Assembly (NCBI RefSeq): GCF_049306965.1
Contig: NC_133191.1
Coordinates: 14,723,001 to 14,787,000 of the forward strand
Length of the DNA stretch: 64,000 bases
Reading direction: 5' to 3'
Source of the DNA: Danio rerio
Taxonomy: Eukaryota; Chordata; Actinopteri; Cypriniformes; Danionidae
Position numbers and translations under genes: made by a program. Under the pieces are notes generated by a model that saw only the letters and a program-made list of their open reading frames with translations, did no database searches and was not told where the DNA came from. Of this stretch, positions 42,478 through 56,623 are shown in pieces; the first letter of the stretch is position 1, and each line of letters begins with the position of its first letter.

Positions 42478-43362
42478 TGCTGCGCTGGAATTTAAACCTG
42501 ATCCAACAAACGACTCTCACGCGCATGCGTACATGCGCTTTTGCTGCAAGGTTTGTTCGCCAAACACAAACACTATTTTCACTGCTGTTTGATAAATTAC
42601 CAAAGCAGTTTTATGTTTGGTGAATGAATATTTTTAATTTTTACTTCAGACCATCATCTAAAATTAATATTGTGGATTTTTTTTTTTCGTTTGGGGCTTA
42701 TTATTGTGAATTCATTTGTTGAGTCAGTATTTAACTGTCAGCGTCCACAATTATTTTATTTACTCTGTAATTTTGTTTTATATTATCTAATATTGAAATA
42801 ATTAATGCAAAAATATGATCAGATAAAAAAAAAAACGTATTTGAAATTTGGTTAAATAAAGTTTGATTGCAACAAAATTTGATAAAAATTGATTATGAAA
42901 ATAAATAAATAAATAAATAATTAAATAAATAAAAGACAAAATATTATGTATGTTTACGTTTTTTTATTGTTTTGGGATCTAGACCTGGTTATGATAAAAA
43001 ATAATAATAATAATTATCAGGATATCTGCTTACCCCAACTGATTTTAACCAAATTTAACTGAAAGTGTTAATGTTTCTGTATTACACATTTTGTTTAGTT
43101 CACACTATATTTACTTATTTATAATGTAAAAATGACACAATGTGTAATAGAGAAGCAATAGAGAAGAACTCCTCTACTGCTCTGATTGACTTTCTGCTGA
43201 TCAAGTGTTGTTTACATTTAATTGACTCCAATATTCTGTCACCACGGCAACCTGAGTTTACACTGAAATCAACACATCTCTCTGAATCTGATCACTTGAG
43301 CTCTTTCAACTCTTCACTTTGACAAGTTTCATCAGATTGTCTGATTTGGAAAGTTGATATTC

Positions 43363-43893
43363 ATGGAGCAGCGGCGCCTCAGACGAATCAGGAGTCTTCC
43401 AGCACACCTGAAGGACTTCCTGCTGGAGGGTGTCCCGTCTGTTCAGGATCCTGCAGCTGTGATCAGGTTGGATCATACTTACAGCTGTATCTCTTCCCCA
43501 GGTCTGAAGGAACATCACCTGAAGAACGCAGCTGTCCTTCCCCAAATCCGTCCAGCATCCTCAGTGCCTTCAGTGGACGTGGGACAGCAGGAGGAGCCAC
43601 TGTCTATCCATGGCTACAGCGTTAAGGCCTACCAGGACATCTACCGCTCTGTGGTCGAGCCCATGATCAAGAGTCGTCCCTACAGCCTTCAGCTGGGCCT
43701 GGAGATCAAGCAGCGGCTGTGGGAGGCACTCAGGTGTCCTGTGATGGAGGAGACGGTGCAGGCTGATGGACGAATCCTCATTACAGAACGCAGATGTGGA
43801 TCCAGACCGAACAGCATGGCTCCTCGAGTCCATGTGGACATCAGTGGAGAGCCACTGCCTGAGAAGCCCAGCAGAAAGAGGGCCAGACGCTGA
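43363..43893 (+). CDS. 176-aa macrosatellite protein, copy 2
   Basis: Intact copy in unit 2. Val71; protein otherwise identical to copy 1. X-box at 43238-43251. Confidence 0.75.
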   Translation: MEQRRLRRIRSLPAHLKDFLLEGVPSVQDPAAVIRLDHTYSCISSPGLKEHHLKNAAVLPQIRPASSVPSVDVGQQEEPLSIHGYSVKAYQDIYRSVVEPMIKSRPYSLQLGLEIKQRLWEALRCPVMEETVQADGRILITERRCGSRPNSMAPRVHVDISGEPLPEKPSRKRARR

Positions 43894-46800
43894 GTCTTCA
43901 CAGTGTCCCAAACCACACTGCAGGCCTGCGTATGTATATAGTGTACATAGTTGTAGAGCAAGTTCACAGTAAGTTTCCTTTTGCATGTTTTGTTTCATCA
44001 ATTGGTTGTTTTTATTGATTCTTGATGTTGTTGACTTGAAGTTCTTGGTTTGCTCGGTGGTCTTCAGGATGTTTCAGGTGGTTTTCTGCACGGTTGTCGA
44101 GGTTGTTCTCGTGTTGCTGGTCGGTCGCTGGACTCTTCTGAGAGTTTCGATGCGTTTAGTGGTTTGCGGTGTCTGTTAGGTTAGGGTAGGTTAGGTTAGG
44201 GTCCCTCACGTGGTTTGCAGCTTGACGTGCTGTGAGGGCTTGTGTGCATCAGTGATGCTGAGAGCTTCGCCACTGGTACTTCACAGATACCGGTAGGGTC
44301 ACCCATAGTGGACTGGTCTCAGCGGAGATGCCCGACTAAGACAAACCAGCTGATTCTGGACAGCAGATTTACATCAGAATCACCTGAAGATGTGGAAGTT
44401 GCAGGATTCGTGGAAGCAACCATTCTAAATGAATGAATCAATTAATAAATTTGTTATTTAATACATATAAAAGAGCCTGCAATTCTTTTCTTTTTCCTCT
44501 ATTATGTTGATTTTTATCAAGTTATAATTAATAAATAAAAGTAACAATTCTGGAATTATTATTACCCTTTTAACCTGATTTTCAAAACAATCCACCACTA
44601 ATTGCACTACTAAAACTATAATAAAACTATAATAAAATAAGCCATAATAATAATAATAATAATAAACATGCAATAAATAAAACAAATGTTTAAATAATTT
44701 ATTCAACTGTTTGATAGAATAATATTTACAATTATGTTATAAATATAAATTCTAATTATTTATACGCTGTAAAAAATGAATCAATATAATATTTATTTAA
44801 ATAAATTTATATATAATTTACTCCCCAAACTACATTTTCTAGTGACTGGTCACATCTAAATTCAATTGTGGCAACAGCCTGTCAAAATTGGCTCAATGAG
44901 AAATATTGTTTTGAACCAATAAAAAAAAACATCAAGTCTGCCCAATCATGTTATTGGACCAATTGAATGTTTTAGATTGTGTGCAACAAGCTTTTTTTGT
45001 TTCACCTAATTTAAAAATGTATAGTGGTTAATTGTATATTGGTAAACAATGCTAAAGCAACTTTACTGAATTGTTTACTCCTCGTTGTCCCAAAAGAAAA
45101 TGAATAATAGAATATAGAAATCATAATACACTAAACACTGCCACATTTATTTATTTATATTAAAGAGACACTATTGTAAAAGTACTTTAGAATAACAAAT
45201 ACATTACACATTTCAACAAAGTATACCGTATAAATTCTAGCATTTTATTTCTCCTAATATGGACCTCATTCTTTAAGGCGGAAGTTTTTCCGATTTGTTT
45301 TCGAACATCTGATTCAGTGCCCTAAGGGAGAAATGACTAGGAATATTAAACAGCGGAAAACAGACAAACTACTTGCTCTACAAACTAGTGTGTTTATGAC
45401 TCTACAGACAAAGCAGAATAATATATTAAGAAAATATCAGTTTGCAACATCAAGCATCAAAACAAACAGTTTTTTAACATCTAAAAATCAAAGGAAGTGA
45501 ATGAGAGCGGAAATCTCCAGCCTAAAAGATTCAAATGGCTGCGCCTGCTCGTACGTGAGGAAAAAGGTCAATACATGGAGCTGAAGTGTACTTAATATAT
45601 ATTCCAAATATCTGCAAAAATATATATATATATATATATAAAAAAAAATAAAAAAACAGCATAAAATGTGAGTATTTTTGTGAGGTTACTTTAACCATTG
45701 TTTAGTGTTGTCACCTGAATACTTCCATTCTACAAAAGATAATCTGAACTTATGAAATCACATTTTTAATGGTTAAACCCATTCATTAACATTAAACATC
45801 TAATATATTTGCATATAAACAATGAACGGTTCATTCCGCTGTGGCTCCCCCTGATAAACAGGGGACTAAGCTGAAGGAAAATTAATAAATGAATATTAAA
45901 ATCGTCAAAAGCACCATTAAATCTAAACAATGGGTTACTTTACCCAGTTGACACAGATGATTCCAGAACAGAAAAAAAAACTCACAAAAGTTTCAAGAAA
46001 AGTAAAAAAAAAATCTTCAAGAGGAACTTCAAGCACATAAAGCTGCATCTGTTTCAAATATTTACCATGTAAACCTATTTAGCCATTGTATTCCAGGTTG
46101 AGTAGATACTATAATCCAAAAGCACAAACGATGCATTGATAAAGCCTCCTATTGTCGAGCACCATCTCCTCTTCCAGGACAGCAGACATTCAGCACAGTT
46201 GACAGGGCTCTTAAACTTCACCATGCTCCTGATGCTAACTGTTTCAAGGATTCCCATCTTCATTGTAGCTGTGTGGTTTTCCAATGGCCCTGTATGTTAG
46301 AAATATAAAACGGCAATGTCAATATTAAGCCTATATCAAATACATATTCAAATGTCACCATAATACTGTGTCATTTTCAAAATCACTATTCCTGTTGGAT
46401 CACAAATGTAATTTTAGAATGACAGAATGTGGACGTTCACATGATTATTAGCATAGTAGTAACACCAATTAATAATTTCCATACTGTGAGAATGCTATGT
46501 GGTAAATTGCACATTTATATGTAAAATGTCACTTTGGCCAGGCACCTGTTTGTTTCCAGCAATGGTTCTAAATATCATTTACAGTGAGTAAATAACAGCA
46601 GAAGACAAAAAAACAGGTTTTCTTTCACACAAAACTGAAAAATCTGCCTTAATTTACTCTCCCTTCCTTTATTCCAAACCTGTTTTTCTTTCTATCTTCT
46701 CTAAAGAAAATATTTTTTAAAAAGCTGGAAACCTGTAACCATTGACTTCCATAGTATTTGTTTTTCCTACTATGGAAATAAACGGTTACAGGTTTCAGCT

Positions 46801-47080
46801 TTTTTCTAAATATGGCATTTAGTGTTTAACAGAAGAAAGAAACTTACAAAAGTTTGAAACCACATGTGCCTGAGTAAATAGTACAATTTGATTTGGGGGT
46901 GAACTGTCCCTTTAAGAACAACTCCAAATCAATGTTTAATATTTTCGAGTTGAAATCAATAAGGCAGGCTTGTGTTTTACATAATAGTTTGTTTTATAGA
47001 AAATAAATATGGCTACAGTACAACTGACAACCGGTGACATATGACTAGCCAGAGCAATGTCTGTAATTAACGTTAACGTG

Positions 47081-50000
47081 TTGTGTACAACATTATGACG
47101 AGCGGCAGGCTAAATACCCATGCTTTTCGTTTTATGTCAGGAATTACTGAGACTTGCATTTAGCTAAATTTAAAAACGATTCAATACATACAGAATTTAC
47201 TACTCACTATAACTTTGATGAAGGAAAATCGCCTGAATATGATGTTTCGGAGGAGCTCTGCCATTGCTGCGCTGGAATTTAAACCTGATCCAACAAACGA
47301 CTCTCACGCGCATGCGTACATGCGCTTTTGCTGCAAGGTTTGTTCGCCAAACACAAACACTATTTTCACTGCTGTTTGATAAATTGCCAAAGCAGTTTTA
47401 TGTTTGGTGAATGAATATTTTTAATTTTTACTTCAGACCATCATCTAAAATTAATATTGTGGATTTTTTTTTTCGTTTGGGGCTTATTATTGTGAATTCA
47501 TTTGTTGAGTCAGTATTTAACTGTCAGCGTCCACAATTATTTTATTTACTCTGTAATTTTGTTTTATATTATCTAATATTGAAATAATTAATGCAAAAAT
47601 ATGATCAGATAAAAAAAAAACGTATTTGAAATTTGGTTAAATAAAGTTTGATTGCAACAAAATTTGATAAAAATTGATTATGAAAATAAATAAATAAATA
47701 AATAATTAAATAAATAAAAGACAAAATATTATGTATGTTTACGTTTTTTTATTGTTTTGGGATCTAGACCTAGTTATGATAAAAAATAATAATAATTATT
47801 ATTAGGATATCTGCTTACCCCAACTGATTTTAACCAAATTTAACTGAAAGTGTTAATGTTTCTGTATTACACATTTTGTTTAGTTCACACTATATTTACT
47901 TATTTATAATGTAAAAATGACACAATGTGTAATAGAGAAGCAATAGAGAAGAACTCCTCTACTGCTCTGATTGACTTTCTGCTGATTAAGTGTTGTTTAC
48001 ATTTAATTGACTCCAATATTCTGTCACCACGGCAACCTGAGTTTACACTGAAATCAACACATCTCTCTGAATCTGATCACTTGAGCTCTTTCAACTCTTC
48101 ACTTTGACAAGTTTCATCAGATTGTCTGATTTGGAAAGTTGATATTCATGGAGCAGCGGCGCCTCAGACGAATCAGGAGTCTTCCAGCACACCTGAAGGA
48201 CTTCCTGCTGGAGGGTGTCCCGTCTGTTCAGGATCCTGCAGCTGTGATCAGGTTGGATCATACTTACAGCTGTATCTCTTCCCCAGGTCTGAAGGAACAT
48301 CACCTGAAGAACGCAGCTGTCCTTCCCCAAATCCGTCCAGCATCCTCAGTGCCTTCAGTGGACGTGGGACAGCAGGAGGAGCCACTGTCTATCCATGGCT
48401 ACAGCGTTAAGGCCTACCAGGACATCTACCGCTCTGTGGTCGAGCCCATGATCAAGAGTCGTCCCTACAGCCTTCAGCTGGGCCTGGAGATCAAGCAGCG
48501 GCTGTGGGAGGCACTCAGGTGTCCTGTGATGGAGGAGACGGTGCAGGCTGATGGACGAATCCTCATTACAGAACGCAGATGTGGATCCAGACCGAACAGC
48601 ATGGCTCCTCGAGTCCATGTGGACATCAGTGGAGAGCCACTGCCTGAGAAGCCCAGCAGAAAGAGGGCCAGACGCTGAGTCTTCACAGTGTCCCAAACCA
48701 CACTGCAGGCCTGCGTATGTATATAGTGTACATAGTTGTAGAGCAAGTTCACAGTAAGTTTCCTTTTGCATGTTTTGTTTCATCAATTGGTTGTTTTTAT
48801 TGATTCTTGATGTTGTTGACTTGAAGTTCTTGGTTTGCTCGGTGGTCTTCAGGATGTTTCAGGTGGTTTTCTGCACGGTTGTCGAGGTTGTTCTCGTGTT
48901 GCTGGTCGGTCGCTGGACTCTTCTGAGAGTTTCGATGCGTTTAGTGGTTTGCGGTGTCTGTTAGGTTAGGGTAGGTTAGGTTAGGGTCCCTCACGTTGTT
49001 TGCAGCTTGACGTGCTGTGAGGGCTTGTGTGCATCAGTGATGCTGAGAGCTTCGCCACTGGTACTTCACAGATACCGGTAGGGTCACCCATAGTGGACTG
49101 GTCTCAGCGGAGATGCCCGACTAAGACAAACCAGCTGATTCTGGACAGCAGATTTACATCAGAATCACCTGAAGATGTGGAAGTTGCAGGATTCGTGGAA
49201 GCAACCATTCTAAATAAATGAATCAATTAATAAATTTGTTATTTAATACATATAAAAGAGCCTGCAATTCTTTTCTTTTTCCTCTATTATGTTGATTTTT
49301 ATCAAGTTATAATTAATAAATAAAAGTAACAATTCTGGAATTATTATTACCCTTTTAACCTGATTTTCAAAACAATCCACCACTAATTGCACTACTAAAA
49401 CTATAATAAAACTATAATAAAATAAGCCATAATAATAATAATAATAATAAACATGCAATAAATAAAACAAATGTTTAAATAATTTATTCAACTGTTTGAT
49501 AGAATAATATTTACAATTATGTTATAAATATAAATTCTAATTATTTATACGCTGTAAAAAATGAATCAATATAATATTTATTTAAATAAATTTATATATA
49601 ATTTACTCCCCAAACTACATTTTCTAGTGACTGGTCACATCTAAATTCAATTGTGGCAACAGCCTGTCAAAATTGGCTCAATGAGAAATATTGTTTTGAA
49701 CCAATAAAAAAAAACATCAAGTCTGCCCAATCATGTTATTGGACCAATTGAATGTTTTAGATTGTGTGCAACAAGCTTTTTTTGTTTCACCTAATTTAAA
49801 AATGTATAGTGGTTAATTGTATATTGGTAAACAATGCTAAAGCAACTTTACTGAATTGTTTACTCCTCGTTGTCCCAAAAGAAAATGAATAATAGAATAT
49901 AGAAATCATAATACACTAAACACTGCCACATTTATTTATTTATATTAAAGAGACACTATTGTAAAAGTACTTTAGAATAACAAATACATTACACATTTCA

Positions 50001-51865
50001 ACAAAGTATACCGTATAAATTCTAGCATTTTATTTCTCCTAATATGGACCTCATTCTTTAAGGCGGAAGTTTTTCCGATTTGTTTTCGAACATCTGATTC
50101 AGTGCCCTAAGGGAGAAATGACTAGGAATATTAAACAGCGGAAAACAGACAAACTACTTGCTCTACAAACTAGTGTGTTTATGACTCTACAGACAAAGCA
50201 GAATAATATATTAAGAAAATATCAGTTTGCAACATCAAGCATCAAAACAAACAGTTTTTTAACATCTAAAAATCAAAGGAAGTGAATGAGAGCGGAAATC
50301 TCCAGCCTAAAAGATTCAAATGGCTGCGCCTGCTCGTACGTGAGGAAAAAGGTCAATACATGGAGCTGAAGTGTACTTAATATATATTCCAAATATCTGC
50401 AAAAATATATATATATATATATATAAAAAAAAATAAAAAAACAGCATAAAATGTGAGTATTTTTGTGAGGTTACTTTAACCATTGTTTAGTGTTGTCACC
50501 TGAATACTTCCATTCTACAAAAGATAATCTGAACTTATGAAATCACATTTTTAATGGTTAAACCCATTCATTAACATTAAACATCTAATATATTTGCATA
50601 TAAACAATGAACGGTTCATTCCGCTGTGGCTCCCCCTGATAAACAGGGGACTAAGCTGAAGGAAAATTAATAAATGAATATTAAAATCGTCAAAAGCACC
50701 ATTAAATCTAAACAATGGGTTACTTTACCCAGTTGACACAGATGATTCCAGAACAGAAAAAAAAACTCACAAAAGTTTCAAGAAAAGTAAAAAAAAAATC
50801 TTCAAGAGGAACTTCAAGCACATAAAGCTGCATCTGTTTCAAATATTTACCATGTAAACCTATTTAGTCATTGTATTCCAGGTTGAGTAGATACTATAAT
50901 CCAAAAGCACAAACGATGCATTGATAAAGCCTCCTATTGTCGAGCACCATCTCCTCTTCCAGGACAGCAGACATTCAGCACAGTTGACAGGGCTCTTAAA
51001 CTTCACCATGCTCCTGATGCTAACTGTTTCAAGGATTCCCATCTTCATTGTAGCTGTGTGGTTTTCCAATGGCCCTGTATGTTAGAAATATAAAACGGCA
51101 ATGTCAATATTAAGCCTATATCAAATACATATTCAAATGTCACCATAATACTGTGTCATTTTCAAAATCACTATTCCTGTTGGATCACAAATGTAATTTT
51201 AGAATGACAGAATGTGGACGTTCACATGATTATTAGCATAGTAGTAACACCAATTAATAATTTCCATACTGTGAGAATGCTATGTGGTAAATTGCACATT
51301 TATATGTAAAATGTCACTTTGGCCAGGCACCTGTTTGTTTCCAGCAATGGTTCTAAATATCATTTACAGTGAGTAAATAACAGCAGAAGACAAAAAAACA
51401 GGTTTTCTTTCACACAAAACTGAAAAATCTGCCTTAATTTACTCTCCCTTCCTTTATTCCAAACCTGTTTTTCTTTCTATCTTCTCTAAAGAAAATATTT
51501 TTAAAAAAGCTGGAAACCTGTAACCATTGACTTCCATAGTATTTGTTTTTCCTACTATGGAAATAAACGGTTACAGGTTTCAGCTTTTTTCTAAATATGG
51601 CATTTAGTGTTTAACAGAAGAAAGAAACTTACAAAAGTTTGAAACCACATGTGCCTGAGTAAATAGTACAATTTGATTTGGGGGTGAACTGTCCCTTTAA
51701 GAACAACTCCAAATCAATGTTTAATATTTTCGAGTTGAAATCAATAAGGCAGGCTTGTGTTTTACATAATAGTTTGTTTTATAGAAAATAAATATGGCTA
51801 CAGTACAACTGACAACCGGTGACATATGACTAGCCAGAGCAATGTCTGTAATTAACGCTAACGTG
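47081..51865 (+). repeat. Macrosatellite unit 3 (class B, 4785 bp)
   Basis: Class B indels. Private changes include CTCACTATAAC at the minus-strand splice donor (47208) and AATTATTATTAGGATATC near 47795. Confidence 0.95.
48148..48678 (+). CDS. 176-aa macrosatellite protein, copy 3
   Basis: Intact copy in unit 3, protein identical to copy 2. The 5' leader has one private change (GCTGATTAAGTG near 47981). X-box at 48023-48036. Confidence 0.75.
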   Translation: MEQRRLRRIRSLPAHLKDFLLEGVPSVQDPAAVIRLDHTYSCISSPGLKEHHLKNAAVLPQIRPASSVPSVDVGQQEEPLSIHGYSVKAYQDIYRSVVEPMIKSRPYSLQLGLEIKQRLWEALRCPVMEETVQADGRILITERRCGSRPNSMAPRVHVDISGEPLPEKPSRKRARR

Positions 51866-54800
51866 TTGTGTACAACATTATGACGAGCGGCAGGCTAAAT
51901 ACCCATGCTTTTCGTTTTATGTCAGGAATTACTGAGACTTGCATTTAGCTAAATTTAAAAACGATTCAATACATACAGAATTTACTACTCACCATAACTT
52001 TGATGAAGGAAAATCGCCTGAATATGATGTTTCGGAGGAGCTCTGCCATTGCTGCGCTGGAATTTAAACCTGATCCAACAAACGACTCTCACGCGCATGC
52101 GTACATGCGCTTTTGCTGCAAGGTTTGTTCGCCAAACACAAACACTATTTTCACTGCTGTTTGATAAATTGCCAAAGCAGTTTTATGTTTGGTGAATGAA
52201 TATTTTTAATTTTTACTTCAGACCATCATCTAAAATTAATATTGTGGATTTTTTTTTTTTTTCGTTTGGGGCTTATTATTGTGAATTGTTGAGTCAGTAT
52301 TTAACTGTCAGCGTCCACAATTATTTTATTTACTCTGTAATTTTGTTTTATATTATCTAATATTTAAATAATTAATGCAAAAATATGATCAGATAAAAAA
52401 AAACGTATTTGAAATTTGGTTAAATAAAGTTTGATTGCAACAAAATTTGATAAAAATTGATTATGAAAATAAATAAATAAAAGACAAAATTTTATGTATG
52501 TTTACGTTTTTTTATTGTTTTGGGATCTAGACCTGGTTATGATAAAAAATAATAATAATAATTATCAGGATATCTGCTTACCCCAACTGATTTTAACCAA
52601 ATTTAACTGAAAGTGTTAATGTTTCTGTATTACACATTTTGTTTAGTTCACACTATATTTACTTATTTATAATGTAAAAATGACACAATGTGTAATAGAG
52701 AAGCAATAGAGAAGAACTCCTCTACTGCTCTGATTGACTTTCTGCTGATCAAGTGTTGTTTACATTTAATTGACTCCAATATTCTGTCACCACGGCAACC
52801 TGAGTTTACACTGAAATCAACACATCTCTCTGAATCTGATCACTTGAGCTCTTTCAACTCTTCACTTTGATAAGTTTCATCAGATTGTCTGATTTGGAAA
52901 GTTGATATTCATGGAGCAGCGGCGCCTCAGACGAATCAGGAGTCTTCCAGCACACCTGAAGGACTTCCTGCTGGAGGGTGTCCCGTCTGTTCAGGATCCT
53001 GCAGCTGTGATCAGGTTGGATCATACTTACAGCTGTATCTCTTCCCCAGGTCTGAAGGAACATCACCTGAAGAACGCAGCTGTCCTTCCCCAAATCCGTC
53101 CAGCATCCTCAGTGCCTTCAGTGGACGTGGGACAGCAGGAGGAGCCACTGTCTATCCATGGCTACAGCGTTAAGGCCTACCAGGACATCTACCGCTCTGT
53201 GGTCGAGCCCATGATCAAGAGTCGTCCCTACAGCCTTCAGCTGGGCCTGGAGATCAAGCAGCGGCTGTGGGAGGCACTCAGGTGTCCTGTGATGGAGGAG
53301 ACGGTGCAGGCTGATGGACGAATCCTCATTACAGAACGCAGATGTGGATCCAGACCGAACAGCATGGCTCCTCGAGTCCATGTGGACATCAGTGGAGAGC
53401 CACTGCCTGAGAAGCCCAGCAGAAAGAGGGCCAGACGCTGAGTCTTCACAGTGTCCCAAACCACACTGCAGGCCTGCGTATGTATATAGTGTACATAGTT
53501 GTAGAGCAAGTTCACAGTAAGTTTCCTTTTGCATGTTTTGTTTCATCAATTGGTTGTTTTTATTGATTCTTGATGTTGTTGACTTGAAGTTCTTGGTTTG
53601 CTCGGTGGTCTTCAGGATGTTTCAGGTGGTTTTCTGCACGGTTGTCGAGGTTGTTCTCGTGTTGCTGGTCGGTCGCTGGACTCTTCTGAGAGTTTCGATG
53701 CGTTTAGTGGTTTGCGGTGTCTGTTAGGTTAGGGTAGGTTAGGTTAGGGTCCCTCACGTGGTTTGCAGCTTGACGTGCTGTGAGGGCTTGTGTGCATCAG
53801 TGATGCTGAGAGCTTCGCCACTGGTACTTCACAGATACCGGTAGGGTCACCCATAGTGGACTGGTCTCAGCGGAGATGCCCGACTAAGACAAACCAGCTG
53901 ATTCTGGACAGCAGATTTACATCAGAATCACCTGAAGATGTGGAAGTTGCAGGATTCGTGGAAGCAACCATTCTAAATAAATGAATCAATTAATAAATTT
54001 GTTATTTAATACATATAAAAGAGCCTGCAATTCTTTTCTTTTTCCTCTATTATGTTGATTTTTATCAAGTTATAATTAATAAATAAAAGTAACAATTCTG
54101 GAATTATTATTACCCTTTTAACCTGATTTTCAAAACAATCCACCACTAATTGCACTACTAAAACTATAATAAAACTATAATAAAATAAGCCATAATAATA
54201 ATAATAATAATAAACATGCAATAAATAAAACAAATGTTTAAATAATTTATTCAACTGTTTGATAGAATAATATTTACAATTATGTTATAAATATAAATTC
54301 TAATTATTTATACGCTGTAAAAAATGAATCAATATAATATTTATTTAAATAAATTTATATATAATTTACTCCCCAAACTACATTTTCTAGTGACTGGTCA
54401 CATCTAAATTCAATTGTGGCAACAGCCTGTCAAAATTGGCTCAATGAGAAATATTGTTTTGAACCAATAAAAAAAAACATCAAGTCTGCCCAATCATGTT
54501 ATTGGACCAATTGAATGTTTTAGATTGTGTGCAACAAGCTTTTTTTGTTTCACCTAATTTAAAAATGTATAGTGGTTAATTGTATATTGGTAAACAATGC
54601 TAAAGCAACTTTACTGAATTGTTTACTCCTCGTTGTCCCAAAAGAAAATGAATAATAGAATATAGAAATCATAATACACTAAACACTGCCACATTTATTT
54701 ATTTATATTAAAGAGACACTATTGTAAAAGTACTTTAGAATAACAAATACATTACACATTTCAACAAAGTATACCGTATAAATTCTAGCATTTAATTTCT

Positions 54801-56623
54801 CCTAATATGGACCTCATTCTTTAAGGCGGAAGTTTTTCCGATTTGTTTTCGAACATCTGATTCAGTGCCCTAAGGGAGAAATGACTAGGAATATTAAACA
54901 GCGGAAAACAGACAAACTACTTGCTCTACAAACTAGTGTGTTTATGACTCTACAGACAAAGCAGAATAATATATTAAGAAAATATCAGTTTGCAACATCA
55001 AGCATCAAAACAAACAGTTTTTTAACATCTAAAAATCAAAGGAAGTGAATGAGAGCGGAAATCTCCAGCCTAAAAGATTCAAATGGCTGCGCCTGCTCGT
55101 ACGTGAGGAAAAAGGTCAATACATGGAGCTGAAGTGTACTTAATATATATTCCAAATATCTGCAAAAAAAAAAAATATATATATATAAAAAAAATAAAAA
55201 AACAGCATAAAATGTGAGTATTTTTGTGAGGTTACTTTAACCATTGTTTAGTGTTGTCACCTGAATACTTCCATTCTACAAAAGATAATCTGAACTTATG
55301 AAATCACATTTTTAATGGTTAAACCCATTCATTAACATTAAACATCTAATATATTTGCATATAAACAATGAACGGTTCATTCCGCTGTGGCTCCCCCTGA
55401 TAAACAGGGGACTAAGCTGAAGGAAAATTAATAAATGAATATTAAAATCGTCAAAAGCACCATTAAATCTAAACAATGGGTTACTTTACCCAGTTGACAC
55501 AGATGATTCCAGAACAGAAAAAAAAACTCACAAAGTTTCAAGAAAAGTAAAAAAAAAATCTTCAAGAGGAACTTCAAGCGCATAAAGCTGCATCTGTTTC
55601 AAATATTTACCATGTAAACCTATTTAGTCATTGTATTCCAGGTTGAGTAGATACTATAATCCAAAAGCACAAACGATGCATTGATAAAGCCTCCTATTGT
55701 CGAGCACCATCTCCTCTTCCAGGACAGCAGACATTCAGCACAGTTGACAGGGCTCTTAAACTTCACCATGCTCCTGATGCTAACTGTTTCAAGGATTCCC
55801 ATCTTCATTGTAGCTGTGTGGTTTTCCAATGGCCCTGTATGTTAGAAATATAAAACGGCAATGTCAATATTAAGCCTATATCAAATACATATTCAAATGT
55901 CACCATAATACTGTGTCATTTTCAAAATCACTATTCCTGTTGGATCACAATTGTAATTTTAGAATGACAGAATGTGGACGTTCACATGATTATTAGCATA
56001 GTAGTAACACCAATTAATAATTTCCATACTGTGAGAATGCTATGTGGTAAATTGCACATTTATATGTAAAATGTCACTTTGGCCAGGCACCTGTTTGTTT
56101 CCAGCAATGGTTCTAAATATCATTTACAGTGAGTAAATAACAGCAGAAGACAAAAAAACAGGTTTTCTTTCACACAAAACTGAAAAATCTGCCTTAATTT
56201 ACTCTCCCTTCCTTTATTCCAAACCTGTTTTTCTTTCTATCTTCTCTAAAGAAAATATTTTTAAAAAAGCTGGAAACCTGTAACCATTGACTTCCATAGT
56301 ATTTGTTTTTCCTACTATGGAAATAAACGGTTACAGGTTTCAGCTTTTTTCTAAATATGGCATTTAGTGTTTAACAGAAGAAAGAAACTTACAAAAGTTT
56401 GAAACCACATGTGCCTGAGTAAATAGTACAATTTGATTTGGGGGTGAACTGTCCCTTTAAGAACAACTCCAAATCAATGTTTAATATTTTCGAGTTGAAA
56501 TCAATAAGGCAGGCTTGTGTTTTACATAATAGTTTGTTTTATAGAAAATAAATATGGCTACAGTACAACTGACAACCGGTGACATGACTAGCCAGAGCAA
56601 TGTCTGTAATTAACGTTAACGTG
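51866..56623 (+). repeat. Macrosatellite unit 4 (class A, 4758 bp)
   Basis: Same length as unit 1 and the same class A markers, including GACATGACTAGCC at its right end. Confidence 0.95.
52911..53441 (+). CDS. 176-aa macrosatellite protein, copy 4
   Basis: Intact copy in unit 4, protein identical to copy 2. The leader carries TTTGATAAG instead of TTTGACAAG near 52870. X-box at 52786-52799. Confidence 0.75.
   Translation: MEQRRLRRIRSLPAHLKDFLLEGVPSVQDPAAVIRLDHTYSCISSPGLKEHHLKNAAVLPQIRPASSVPSVDVGQQEEPLSIHGYSVKAYQDIYRSVVEPMIKSRPYSLQLGLEIKQRLWEALRCPVMEETVQADGRILITERRCGSRPNSMAPRVHVDISGEPLPEKPSRKRARR

Larger units (their letters stand above)
42294..47080 (+). repeat. Macrosatellite unit 2 (class B, 4787 bp)
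   Basis: Class B markers: GTGAATTCATTTGTTGAG near 42706, expanded AATA tract before AGACAAAATATTATG, a longer TA run near 45619, CACAAATGTAAT, GACATATGACTAGCC. Starts with ATGATTTTCG, the variant seen only after a class A unit. Confidence 0.95.
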
